Shown: positions 25,634-33,912 of the stretch, piece by piece
Numbering within the stretch: the stretch's first letter is position 1
Layout: every line of letters begins with the position of its first letter
From: Desulfovibrio sp. An276
GTDB taxonomy: Bacteria > Desulfobacterota > Desulfovibrionia > Desulfovibrionales > Desulfovibrionaceae
DNA length: 64,000 nucleotides
NCBI RefSeq assembly: GCF_002159665.1
Contig: NZ_NFJC01000005.1
Coordinates: forward strand, 1-64,000
Reading direction: 5' to 3'
Position numbers and translations under genes: made by a program
The notes under the pieces: generated by a model
The model's database searches: none
Told to the model about the DNA's origin: nothing
Seen by the model: only the letters and a program-made list of their open reading frames with translations

Positions 25634-26653
25634 TTACTTTGCGTCGCGGTAGCTTGCGGCGCTGTCCAGGATGGCCTGGGCGTTGGGCACGTAGTTGGCG
25701 GACTTGGGATCGAGGAAGAGCTGCCAGCTGCGCTTGCCAGCGTCGAGCATGTACTGGTGCAGCTCTGCAGAGGGCTCGTTCACGGAGCCGCCGTGGGCTG
25801 TGATTTCCTTGATGGCGTGTTCGTCAACGGCCTTGGCATTGGCCCAGGTTTCCTCTGCGCACAGCTTTGCAGCCTCGTCAAACCAGGCGCGGTCCTGAGC
25901 GGGCAGCTTCTGGTAGAACTTCTCGTTGATGTAGAGGGCGTGGATCACGAGGATGTGCCTTGTCTGGGTGATGATGTGGCACTTCTCGTACATCTTGTCG
26001 GCAATGATGTCGGACAGGGGGCTGTCGCCACCATCGATGACGCCCTGGTCAAGAGCAGCGGGCACTTCTGCGAAGGGCATGGGCTGGCCGCTGATGCCGC
26101 ATTCCTTGGCAAAGTTGGTGTAGAGGGGGATGTTGGGCACGCGCATGCGCAGGCCCTTGATGTCGTTGATGCTCTTCACTTCATGCTTTGTGTAGAAGTT
26201 TCTGAAGCCGAGAGGGAAGGCATTGAGCATGCGCAAACCGGACTTTTCCGGGAAGCCCTCGTTGATGAGCTCGAAGGTCTTGCCGGTCATGGCGCGATGG
26301 GCGTGCTCATAGCTGTCAAAGAGCATGGGCGTTTCGAGCATGCCCATGGAAGGCTGCAGGGAAGAGGTCTGGGTGCCTGTGGCACACATCTGGATGATGC
26401 CCTTGCGGGTATTGGCGATGTAGGCGTCTTCCTTGCCCAGCATGCTGTTGGGGAACACCTGCACCTTGTACTTGCCGTTGGACAGCCTTTCCAGGTGTTT
26501 GCCAAAGCTGTGCATGGCAACGGTCTCGGGCTCGCCCTCGGGTTTCATGCCGGCAATCTTGATGATTGTGGCGCTTTCGGCAGGAGTGGCATGGAGGCAT
26601 GCCATGCCGAACACGAAGGCGCAGACGAGAAGCAAAACTTGAAAGCGTTTCAT
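25634..26653 (-). CDS. dctP: TRAP transporter solute-binding protein, DctP type
   Basis: 339 residues with a Sec signal peptide (MKRFQVLLLVCAFVFGMAC, likely cleaved near ATPAESA). DctP features include the region around LKGLRMRVPN and the carboxylate-binding arginine region, FAEVPAALDQGVIDGGDSPLS and the YINEKFYQKLPAQDR hinge. It captures the substrate in the periplasm and hands it to DctQM. The second of two adjacent ATGs (26653) fits the GGAGGG ribosome binding site better. Ligand unknown. Confidence 0.92.
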   Translation of the reverse strand: MKRFQVLLLVCAFVFGMACLHATPAESATIIKIAGMKPEGEPETVAMHSFGKHLERLSNGKYKVQVFPNSMLGKEDAYIANTRKGIIQMCATGTQTSSLQPSMGMLETPMLFDSYEHAHRAMTGKTFELINEGFPEKSGLRMLNAFPLGFRNFYTKHEVKSINDIKGLRMRVPNIPLYTNFAKECGISGQPMPFAEVPAALDQGVIDGGDSPLSDIIADKMYEKCHIITQTRHILVIHALYINEKFYQKLPAQDRAWFDEAAKLCAEETWANAKAVDEHAIKEITAHGGSVNEPSAELHQYMLDAGKRSWQLFLDPKSANYVPNAQAILDSAASYRDAK

Positions 26654-27018
26654 CATTCCCTCCAAAGAAAGGTGCGATTGTCCGCCTTTTACAGGCACGA
26701 GGGAAAATCCCGTGCTCTGCGGGCGATATGTGCCATGTGAAAGTCTTCCTCATGCCTGCTCTCCCTTGAGTGGAAGGGGAGATTGCACTACAGGAAGAAG
26801 GTACGCCAAACAGGGAAGATGTGCTGCATGCTCCCCTTTTGGCGCAGGGAAAGACACTGGGGCTAACCCAAGGGCTCCCCTTGTCACCCTTTTGTAAAAC
26901 TCTATCCAAATTCGGCCAATCGGTCCAGACTGTGCGCGGCAAAAGACGAAATTCGCCAACCGTTTTCGAAGGGGGAATGCCATCCTCACAAATGAACGTC
27001 ATACCGCTTGCCAGGCCC
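26654..27018. other. Intergenic region upstream of dctP
   Basis: About 365 bases of dctP leader and promoter region. A hairpin GCACGAGGGAAAATCCCGTGC (about 26694-26713) lies in the leader. No convincing promoter or gene was found. A partial sigma-54 match on the minus strand near 26730 lacks the -12 GC at the right distance. Confidence 0.35.
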
Positions 27019-27060
27019 AAAAAAAGATCCTTCCCGACAACAGGAAGGAATCGGGAAGGA
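27019..27060 (-). terminator. Orphan intrinsic terminator on the minus strand
   Basis: TCCTTCCCGA (27028-27037) and TCGGGAAGGA (27051-27060) form a perfect 10-bp stem; on the minus strand it is followed by CTTTTTTT. No annotated minus-strand gene ends here, which suggests a short untranslated RNA from about 27060-27210. Confidence 0.7.
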
Positions 27061-27216
27061 CATGACAGCCGAAAAGAAGTTGCTGCATAGTGGGGGGGCA
27101 AGCGTGTCGATTGTGCTTTGGGAATGTGGCTTTTGAGTGACAGCTTGTGTTCTGCGGGAGCGCTGCAGGGGGCAAGGATAGGCAATTGCAGCGTGCATAG
27201 GAAAAGGGAGGAAAAA

Positions 27217-28089
27217 ATGCCGGAACTTCCGGAAGTGGAAACAGTGGTGCGCACCCTGGCACCGCATGTGCTGAAAAGGAAAATTCTCTCCATGGACGAG
27301 GTGCGACCCTGCAGCGTGTCAGAGTCCTTGCCCTGCAGCAAGGCTGTGGGCTTTGTTGTTGCCGAAGTCTTTCGCAGGGGAAAGTTCATAGTCGCAAGGC
27401 TTGAGCGGGCAGGATGCGAGGAGCTTTTCTGGGTCACGCATTTGCGCATGACTGGAAGTCTCATGGCCTACGAGGGCGCCATGAGGGAGAGTGAGGCCGC
27501 AAGCCCTGGCAAGTACACGCGCTGTGTCATGGAGCTTGGGGCAAGGGCAGGGGAGGCGACAGCAGAGGATGGGTGCCGCATAGTGTTCAATGACGTGCGC
27601 ACCTTCGGGCGCATCTTCCTGGGAAACAGGAAGGCTCTGGAAGAGTGGTCGTCCTGGAAGAAGCTTGGGCCGGAGCCGTTGAGCATGGGAGAGGATGCCT
27701 TCGCCAAAGCCATACGCGGCAAGAGAACCATCAAGAGTGTCCTCATGGACCAGCACGTCATTGCGGGCATTGGCAATATCTACGCAGACGAATCGCTCTT
27801 TGCTGCCAGAATACACCCGGCTCGCACCGCCGACAGCCTGAGCGTGGAGGACAAAAAACGTCTGTACGTCGAACTCGTGCGCCTGTTGCTTTTGTCCATC
27901 GAGGAGTGCGGAAGCTCCATCAGGGACTACCACGACGCCAACGGCAATGTGGGCGCCTTCCAAAACCACTTCATGGTCTACGGCAGGGGCGGAGAGGCTT
28001 GTCACTCGTGTGGAGCTCGCCTCAAAAAGGTTGTCCTGAACGGCAGAGGCACAGTCTATTGCCCTAGATGCCAGAAGAAAAGTCGGTAG
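27217..28089 (+). CDS. mutM: Formamidopyrimidine-DNA glycosylase
   Basis: 290 residues; removes oxidised purines such as 8-oxoguanine and nicks the abasic site. The N-terminus MPELPEVETVVRTL carries the catalytic proline P2 and E3. The helix-two-turn-helix segment is DQHVIAGIGNIYADESLF. The C-terminal zinc finger is CHSCG...CPRCQ. The ATG at 27217 follows GGGAGG; since P2 is catalytic, this start is certain. Its terminator follows closely, so it is probably a single-gene unit. Confidence 0.96.
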   Translation: MPELPEVETVVRTLAPHVLKRKILSMDEVRPCSVSESLPCSKAVGFVVAEVFRRGKFIVARLERAGCEELFWVTHLRMTGSLMAYEGAMRESEAASPGKYTRCVMELGARAGEATAEDGCRIVFNDVRTFGRIFLGNRKALEEWSSWKKLGPEPLSMGEDAFAKAIRGKRTIKSVLMDQHVIAGIGNIYADESLFAARIHPARTADSLSVEDKKRLYVELVRLLLLSIEECGSSIRDYHDANGNVGAFQNHFMVYGRGGEACHSCGARLKKVVLNGRGTVYCPRCQKKSR

Positions 28090-28121
28090 GAAAAGGCTGA
28101 CAGGAAAAGGACAAAAGCACA

Positions 28122-28160
28122 GGGCCTGCCCGCGAAAAGACTTCGCGAACAGGCCCTTTT
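28122..28160 (+). terminator. Terminator of mutM
   Basis: GGGCCTG (28122-28128) with CAGGCCC (28150-28156), inner CGCGAA/TTCGCG pairing, then TTTT. Confidence 0.88.
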
Positions 28161-28166
28161 GTGTAG

Positions 28167-28204
28167 AGTTCAAAAATAGAACTATATAGTTCCTTGGTTG
28201 AACT
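28167..28204. repeat. Nested AT-rich palindromes with GAAC/GTTC half-sites
   Basis: AGTTCA (28167-28172) and TGAACT (28199-28204) flank a perfect 14-bp palindrome, GAACTATATAGTTC (28179-28192). Four half-sites lie within 38 bases between two convergent genes. It may be a protein-binding array or a weak terminator for the minus-strand gene. Confidence 0.5.
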
Positions 28205-28219
28205 ATCTATTGCATGGGG

Positions 28220-28522
28220 CTAGTTTTGGGCGTCCTGTCCCTGGTGGACACCAAAGCGCTCGTCGTACTGCTGCAGGGCCTGAAGAAGGGCGCTTGCAAG
28301 GCGGCGTGCACTGTCCGGCGTCATGGCAAGGGCTGCCTGGGGCTGCAGGGAGAGGAAGGGGCCCTTGTCGTCCTTTTCCTGCCTGGAAACAGAGGCAGTG
28401 AGCAGAAGTTCACCCTGGGCAATATTGGTCTGGAAGGCGTTGGTGTAGAGGGTTTTCATTTCGGGTGCCGGCAGCACTGCAATGCGCACCTGCTGGGGCT
28501 GCTTTTCCTGATTCTCGCTCAT
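28220..28522 (-). CDS. DUF3467 family protein
   Basis: A 100-residue protein with the DUF3467 pattern: VLPAPEMKTLYTNAFQTNIAQGELLLTAS in the first half, then MTPDSARRLASALLQALQQYDERFG. Short cytoplasmic proteins of this family are widespread and uncharacterised. The ATG at 28522 follows AAGGAG. It lies 95 bases downstream of the OmpH-like gene on the same strand. No function can be proposed from sequence. Confidence 0.75.
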   Translation of the reverse strand: MSENQEKQPQQVRIAVLPAPEMKTLYTNAFQTNIAQGELLLTASVSRQEKDDKGPFLSLQPQAALAMTPDSARRLASALLQALQQYDERFGVHQGQDAQN

Positions 28523-28617
28523 TGTATGCTCCTTCAAAAGCTTTCTTCTGTGATGTTGCTCGTGATAGTTGTGCACTTTCCCCGGTAGCGGTTGATTTTT
28601 TGTGGGCTGTGGGGGGA

Positions 28618-29181
28618 CTACTTCTTGTCCGCCTTGGCGTCCTTCTTGTCCTTGGCCTTTGCGTCAGCCTTCGAGTCTGCCGCGTCCTGCCTGGGGGTGA
28701 TGGTCACCTTGGGAAGGTCTGCAAACTTCACGGAACCTGCGTCCATGCGGGTGATGATATCGGCGGTGATGTCAGAGGCGGGAGCGGCAAGGAGGTTTTG
28801 CTTTGCTATGACTGCGACCTTGGGCTTGTCCTTCTGCCAGGCCGCGATCTGGGCCATCATGTGCTTTTGCACAACTTCCCTGGCTGCTGCCTGTTCAATG
28901 ACGAGCTGGCGCTGCAGAAGGGCAAGACCCTGCCTGAGCTCCTGTTCACGCTGCTGTTCGGGGCTTTTCTTCAGTTCTTCCTGGTAGGCTGCAAGACCCT
29001 TTTGCAGGATGTCCTGCACCTGTGCCAGATGGGTGTTGGCTTCCTTTGCTGCCTTGGAATCTGTCAAAACCTTCTGCACATCAACGCAGACAATCTGCGG
29101 ATCCTGATTCATGCAGCCGGTCAAGAGAAGGGCCAGCGAGAGAATGCAAAGCAGGGAAAGACGATAGGGAGATTTGGTCAT
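28618..29181 (-). CDS. OmpH/Skp-like lipoprotein
   Basis: 187 residues. The signal MTKSPYRLSLLCILSLALLLTGC ends in a lipobox (LLTGC), so it should be lipid-anchored. The mature part is largely helical and coiled-coil-like with many Gln, Glu and Lys (residues 45-115), as in Skp/OmpH periplasmic chaperones, followed by PASDITADIITRMD. The C-terminal 15 residues are Lys/Asp/Ala repeats. It lies between the autotransporter gene and DUF3467 on the same strand; a role in outer-membrane protein folding is plausible but inferred. Confidence 0.65.
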   Translation of the reverse strand: MTKSPYRLSLLCILSLALLLTGCMNQDPQIVCVDVQKVLTDSKAAKEANTHLAQVQDILQKGLAAYQEELKKSPEQQREQELRQGLALLQRQLVIEQAAAREVVQKHMMAQIAAWQKDKPKVAVIAKQNLLAAPASDITADIITRMDAGSVKFADLPKVTITPRQDAADSKADAKAKDKKDAKADKK

Positions 29182-29313
29182 TGTGGAAACTCTTCTTTCT
29201 GTCCCCCATTCCGGAATATGGAAGAGGAAACAGGGTTGTTGGGGGTGAAGGGGAAAGTTTTTGCGTGTGAACGCTGCGGGGAATTTCTCAAAATCCGGAG
29301 ATTTACGCAATCG

Positions 29314-29355
29314 AAAAAGAGCCGGTCATTCGGGAAGGAATCGAAGACCGGCTCT
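29314..29355 (-). terminator. Terminator of the autotransporter gene
   Basis: AGAGCCGGTC (29318-29327) pairs with GACCGGCTCT (29346-29355); on the minus strand it is followed by TTTTT. Its arms resemble the lactate operon terminator at 11125-11156. Confidence 0.85.
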
Positions 29356-29412
29356 TGAAATGGAGTGGCTGCGGGGAAAGGGAGCAAACCCGCAGCCTGG
29401 TTGTTAGGAGGT

Positions 29413-32256
29413 TTAGAACTCGTAGCGGAACATGCCGAACACGCCGTGACCAGTGGAATTCTGGCCGGCCTGCAGGGTGTAGTTCACGCCCACGCTCATG
29501 GTGTCGTTGCCGAACTCAAGGCCTACGCCGCCCTGCCAGGTGAAGTAGTCCATCATCTGGGTTTCTATCTCTGTGGAATAGGGCAGGCCTGTGAAGCGCA
29601 CGTCTTCCTTGGCCTTGATGTCACCGGCAGCGGGAATGACCGTGAAGTCAACGGATGGCTTGAAGTACCAGTCGTTGTTCATCTCGAGTTCCTTGCTAAA
29701 GGTGATGCCCACCGGGAAGGTCCAAATGTTCTGCTGGAATCCGTCGCCCTCGAGAACCGTGCCGCCGTTGGTTTCGACATCGTAGCCCCAGGTGTTGATG
29801 CTCATGTAGCGGGCGCCAACATGGGGGATGAAGTCGAGGTACTGGGTTTCGAGCTTGTACTCGAAGCGCAGGCCGGCGCTGATTGCAGAAGCCTGAATGT
29901 CGGCCTCAAGGTCGCCCATCTGCATACGGGAGTCGACGTCCTGATCCACGGAGTTCCAGGTGGAGGTGTAGGACACATCACCTATGACAGCGAAGTTCTC
30001 GTACTTCCAGCCGCCGTAGGCGCCCACACCCCAGAAGGTCATGGAGTTGGTGGTCTCGCTCAAATCACCGGAGCTTTCGGCATAGCCGCCACCGATGTTG
30101 AACATGAGGCCTGCGCGGAAGTTGTTGGCCCAGGTGTAGTCGGCACCAAGGGAGATGCCGCCGAGGTTGGCATTGTAGCCGTAGTCAAGGTTGCCTGCTT
30201 CCATGCCGAAGCCTGTCTGATTGGACCACAGGGGTGCAATCCAGAGGGCCAGGCCGAGAGCCTTGTCGTCCACAAGCTTGCCATCCACATTCATGGCCTT
30301 TGCGCCATTGTCGGGATTGGCGAAGCCCAGACGGTTGACAACCGCGTTTGTGGCAGCGTCGGAAGCCATCTTGGTCATCTGCGGCACAGCACCGGCAAAG
30401 GCGATGCGGGCAGCACTTTCGATGGTGGAAACAGCTGCCTTCGCGTCGTTTCCGAGGAAGAGACTATCAGTGGCACGGGCAAGGAAACGGACACCTGCGT
30501 ATTCGCTGTTGGTGCGATCGGCAATGCTGGTGATGCCGTTGACTTGAGAGGCAATATCACCACTCAGGCCGGGCAAAACACTGGCTGCGTCAACGGCAGT
30601 ACTTGTCACGCTGCCGTTTTCCATGCTCAGCTCAATCAAGCTCGAACTAGAGGCAATATTCTTCCACTCTCCGGCTGTCCCAGAACCCTCATTGTCAACT
30701 ATGTTGTAGGACTGGCCATCGACTGCATCCCTGACGAGTAGATTTGCTCCCTCAGCTACATCCAACCCAGCAGAACCAGAGAGTTTTATAGCCGCCTGCT
30801 CAGTAATATTGCTGCCATTGACGACAAAGGTACTCTCATTAGCAAAGCTCACTGCGCCACCACTGATATCCATGGTGCCGAGGCTTTCCAGAGTTGCGCC
30901 ACCATTCACTTCCAAGCTGCCCTTGTCCTGTGAATAGCCACTGCCAAGAGATGTAGTACCACTAGCTACAGTGACTGAGCCGCTGTTGTGGATGTCGTTG
31001 GCTTGCTCGTTTGCAGTATTATTTTGGAAAACGTTGGTGCCAGTGAATGTGACAGAATTTTGTGCACCATTGTATAAAGCTCCACCCTTTTCTCCGGCGC
31101 TATTGCCGTCAAAGGTAACGTCTGCGAGGGTCAGACCTTCACTCTCCAAACCAGAAGGATTGACGTTGGCGATGGCACCGCCGAGCTTGCCAGCTTTGTT
31201 GTCTGTAAAGGTAGTGCTAGATATATGCATTTTACTAGCTGTTGTGATGGCGCCGCCCTGTTGCGGTCTACCATCAATCATAGCAGTATTGTTTTGGAAA
31301 GTGCTCCCAGTTATCGTAGCAACACCATCGGTGCCCTGCCATATGGCACCACCATTTCCAGAACTATTGTTTTCAAAAATTGAATCTGTAACAGTAATTG
31401 TTCCATCAATAGCTGTATTGCCGGATTCATTGGAAATGGCACCACCATGATAGTTACTCGAATTGTTTTTAAATTGAGTGCTATCAATAGCTATTTGTCC
31501 GTCTTTGTTGTAGATAGCACCACCGCCCACCGTGGTAGAGTTGCCATCAAATAATGCTTTGCTGACAGAAAGTGAGCTACCAGCAGTGTCTCCATTATCA
31601 GGATCATGCCATACTGCGATAGCACCACCGTCAGATTCCTTTGCTTCTTCAAAGGTGTCAGAAGTTTTATTGTTAAGGAATTGTGCACCATCACCTATAA
31701 CTAGATTGCCATACTCAAGGGCAATTGCGCCACCCCAAGAGGTGCCACTATTATTGATAAATTTAGCGTTGTTCCCGATAGTTACATTTTGATTTGCGCT
31801 CTGCTCTCCATCATTGTTCAGCTTGATATAGATTGCACCGCCACCATATGCGGAATCTGATGCCTTGTTGCTCTCAAACAAAACATTGTCACCGATCTCA
31901 ATTCCATTGAGAATCTTGAGGGCACCGCCCATGCTGACAGTAGTGGTATTATTGGTGAAGTGGGTGTTATCCTCAACAGAGATTCCTGTTCCTACGTACC
32001 CAACGGTTGCAACACCAGCGTACCAACCATGGTTGTTTGTCAGACCGTCATATGTGCCTTCCAAAACTGTATCATTTGCGAGATCTCCCTGATTGTTCCA
32101 GTCCTCAGGGGTTACAGCCGCTGCCACGCCAGCTCCACCCATGACCAGCATGCTGGCCACAGCCAGCGAGCCAAAGGTGTTGAGCAGATTGCATTTCTTC
32201 AACACAGCCTTGTAGCGGTTGAGAAGGTTTCCGATTGCTCCCTTTGTTTGTCTCAT
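29413..32256 (-). CDS. Autotransporter with Pmp-like GGAI/FxNN repeat passenger
   Basis: 947 residues. An extended signal peptide (hydrophobic core GSLAVASMLVMGGAGVAAA, residues 29-47) precedes a passenger of about 50-600 with repeated GGAI(Y/A/S/W) and F-x-NN/DN motifs spaced 25-40 residues apart, like chlamydial polymorphic membrane proteins. This predicts a right-handed beta-helix on the cell surface. Residues from about 660 form a beta-barrel with alternating aromatic strands, ending in FRYEF, the expected C-terminal phenylalanine. The passenger DNA is visibly richer in A/T than the barrel DNA. No protease motif is seen; adhesion is the likely role by family. Confidence 0.88.
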   Translation of the reverse strand: MRQTKGAIGNLLNRYKAVLKKCNLLNTFGSLAVASMLVMGGAGVAAAVTPEDWNNQGDLANDTVLEGTYDGLTNNHGWYAGVATVGYVGTGISVEDNTHFTNNTTTVSMGGALKILNGIEIGDNVLFESNKASDSAYGGGAIYIKLNNDGEQSANQNVTIGNNAKFINNSGTSWGGAIALEYGNLVIGDGAQFLNNKTSDTFEEAKESDGGAIAVWHDPDNGDTAGSSLSVSKALFDGNSTTVGGGAIYNKDGQIAIDSTQFKNNSSNYHGGAISNESGNTAIDGTITVTDSIFENNSSGNGGAIWQGTDGVATITGSTFQNNTAMIDGRPQQGGAITTASKMHISSTTFTDNKAGKLGGAIANVNPSGLESEGLTLADVTFDGNSAGEKGGALYNGAQNSVTFTGTNVFQNNTANEQANDIHNSGSVTVASGTTSLGSGYSQDKGSLEVNGGATLESLGTMDISGGAVSFANESTFVVNGSNITEQAAIKLSGSAGLDVAEGANLLVRDAVDGQSYNIVDNEGSGTAGEWKNIASSSSLIELSMENGSVTSTAVDAASVLPGLSGDIASQVNGITSIADRTNSEYAGVRFLARATDSLFLGNDAKAAVSTIESAARIAFAGAVPQMTKMASDAATNAVVNRLGFANPDNGAKAMNVDGKLVDDKALGLALWIAPLWSNQTGFGMEAGNLDYGYNANLGGISLGADYTWANNFRAGLMFNIGGGYAESSGDLSETTNSMTFWGVGAYGGWKYENFAVIGDVSYTSTWNSVDQDVDSRMQMGDLEADIQASAISAGLRFEYKLETQYLDFIPHVGARYMSINTWGYDVETNGGTVLEGDGFQQNIWTFPVGITFSKELEMNNDWYFKPSVDFTVIPAAGDIKAKEDVRFTGLPYSTEIETQMMDYFTWQGGVGLEFGNDTMSVGVNYTLQAGQNSTGHGVFGMFRYEF

Positions 32257-32385
32257 ACGACCTATTCCTCCATAAGAGTTTGTTCGTACGCCTGGGATCC
32301 GTTCGGAAAATCTGCCCGCACAACCAATCCCTGGGCAGACCAGCGCATGACGCCGTATCCTTCCTTGTGTCCCAAGCTAAACCAG

Positions 32386-32414
32386 AAAAACTGACAGGAC
32401 CTCTGTCAGTTTTT
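32386..32414. terminator. Perfect 12-bp hairpin with T tracts on both strands, upstream of the autotransporter gene
   Basis: AAAAACTGACAG (32386-32397) and CTGTCAGTTTTT (32403-32414) with a 5-base loop. It sits in the 540-bp divergent region between the autotransporter and fur-family genes, 130 bases before the autotransporter start. It could attenuate that gene, or end a small RNA. The remaining 32415-32738 stretch is AT-rich and has no gene I can support. Confidence 0.75.
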
Positions 32415-32738
32415 CGGGAGGAAACGAGACATAAAAAACGCACAAAATCTGAGAATTTGAGAGAAAACATATGTATTTTCCGTCTGTTGAATAGAAAGTG
32501 CTTCTATTGCCTACAGACAAGACTTATGTTATTGGCAATTTCAAACATTACTGACAGAGGTCATGACAACCTTTTCCCCGTAACAAAAAAAGTGGCAATA
32601 TCACATTTTATCAAAATACAAGACATTTTTCAGGCCATCGTGGGGAGCACTCTCTTTTTGCACATCCCGTACCAGCACCCCAAAAATCACGCCTGCTGCC
32701 TGCCTTGTACTCCGGTTTTTTTCAAGTGGCTGAACCTC

Positions 32739-32767
32739 TTGACACCGTTAAAGATAACTTTTACTAA
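32739..32767 (+). promoter_or_regulatory. Promoter of the Fur-family gene
   Basis: TTGACA (32739-32744), a 17-base spacer and TACTAA (32762-32767). The spacer and flank contain GTTAAAGATAAC and GGTTAAATC, AT-rich repeats that could serve as an autoregulatory Fur/PerR-type box. Confidence 0.6.
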
Positions 32768-32796
32768 TTGGTTAAATCAAATACCGGAGTACGTTC

Positions 32797-33243
32797 ATGG
32801 CAGAACACCACCATCAACCACAGACGCGCATGACGCAGCAACGCGCTGTCATTCTTGAGGAGCTGCGCAAGCTTAAGACCCATCCCACTGCGGACGAACT
32901 CTATCAGATTGTCCGCCAGAGACTGCCGAGAATCAGCCTTGGCACGGTCTACCGCAATCTGCTCTTTCTGACGGAGAGCGGCCAGATTGCCAAACTTGAA
33001 ATTGCCGGCAGCACCAATCGCTTTGACGCCAACATGCAGCCCCACCAGCACGTGCGCTGCGTGTGCTGCGGCAGCGTCGCAGACATCTATTCCCCTGTGC
33101 GCGAGCCTGCCATCGACAACATACAGGTTCCGGGCTTTGCCCGCATTCTCAAAAGCCGCGTGGAATACGACGGCCTGTGCGATGCATGCGCAGCCACCAT
33201 GGCAAGCCAGGAAGCAGCAGCCTACTATCCCGACAGAGTCTGA
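32797..33243 (+). CDS. Fur-family metal- or peroxide-responsive regulator
   Basis: 148 residues. The winged-helix part (about 10-85) has RMTQQRAVILEELRKLKTHPTADELY and RISLGTVYRNLLFL, the recognition helix. The dimerisation half has the zinc pair C88/C91 (CVCC) and C128/C131 (CDAC). The HQHVRCVCC style and GLCDACA resemble PerR more than Fur, but I cannot separate the two reliably. A terminator follows the gene. Confidence 0.85.
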   Translation: MAEHHHQPQTRMTQQRAVILEELRKLKTHPTADELYQIVRQRLPRISLGTVYRNLLFLTESGQIAKLEIAGSTNRFDANMQPHQHVRCVCCGSVADIYSPVREPAIDNIQVPGFARILKSRVEYDGLCDACAATMASQEAAAYYPDRV

Positions 33244-33267
33244 TACGTATCGCACTCCTGATACAGA

Positions 33268-33310
33268 AGAGTCCGCTTCATTTCCTCGTGTGTGGCGGGC
33301 TCTTTTTTTT
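33268..33310 (+). terminator. Terminator of the Fur-family gene
   Basis: AGAGTCCGC (33268-33276) pairs with GCGGGCTCT (33295-33303), then an 8-base T run. Confidence 0.88.
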
Positions 33311-33347
33311 GCGCCCGTACAAATCCCGGGGCACTTCGCCCTTTGTG

Positions 33348-33860
33348 CTAATACGGCTCCAGTGTCTCGGGATTGCGGGCTATTGCCGCGTATTCGGCCT
33401 CTGCAGCCTTCAAGAGATCGTCCGGGGAAAGTTCCAGCTGCACACCTCGCTGTCCTGCGCTCACAAAGATTGTTTCGTGCAGCATTGCGGTCTCGTCCAC
33501 ATAGACAGGGTACTTCTTTTTGCCAGCGAGCGGAGAACATCCGCCGCGCACATAGCCTGTGAGGGGAAAGACTTCCTTCAAATGCACCATGGCGACCTGT
33601 TTGTTGCCACTGGCCCGGGCTAATGCCTTCAGATCCAGTTCAGCATCCGCTGGAACGCAGGCCATGAGAATGCCAGTCTTGTCACCCCTGGCAACAAGGG
33701 TCTTGAATACCCTGGCGTTTTCCTCACCCAGCTTTGCAGCCATGCTCACTGCCGAAAGGTCATCCAGATCCACCTCAGCCTCGTGCATGTCATACCGGAT
33801 CCCAAGCTCGTCCAAGAGGCGTGCAGCATTTGTCTTGCCAGTCTTCTTGTCGTGACCCAT
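33348..33860 (-). CDS. ybaK: Cys-tRNA(Pro) deacylase YbaK/EbsC
   Basis: 170 residues of the YbaK editing-domain family, which hydrolyses cysteine mischarged on tRNA-Pro. Signatures are VFKTLVARGD, the lysine in ASGNKQVAMV, and LTGYVRGGCSPLAGKK with the GGxSP motif. The second ATG (33860) has better ribosome-site spacing than the one at 33869. It lies 52 bases after the RluD-CoaE gene and is probably the last gene of that operon. Confidence 0.92.
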   Translation of the reverse strand: MGHDKKTGKTNAARLLDELGIRYDMHEAEVDLDDLSAVSMAAKLGEENARVFKTLVARGDKTGILMACVPADAELDLKALARASGNKQVAMVHLKEVFPLTGYVRGGCSPLAGKKKYPVYVDETAMLHETIFVSAGQRGVQLELSPDDLLKAAEAEYAAIARNPETLEPY

Positions 33861-33912
33861 GGCCTTCATTTCCCCCTGTCCTTCAATCCTTCAAACGCCG
33901 GCGTCCCTTGCG

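Noticed and set aside
26715-26745. Sigma-54 promoter for the TRAP operon
   Set aside because: TGGCAC is present on the minus strand, but the -12 GC is at the wrong spacing.
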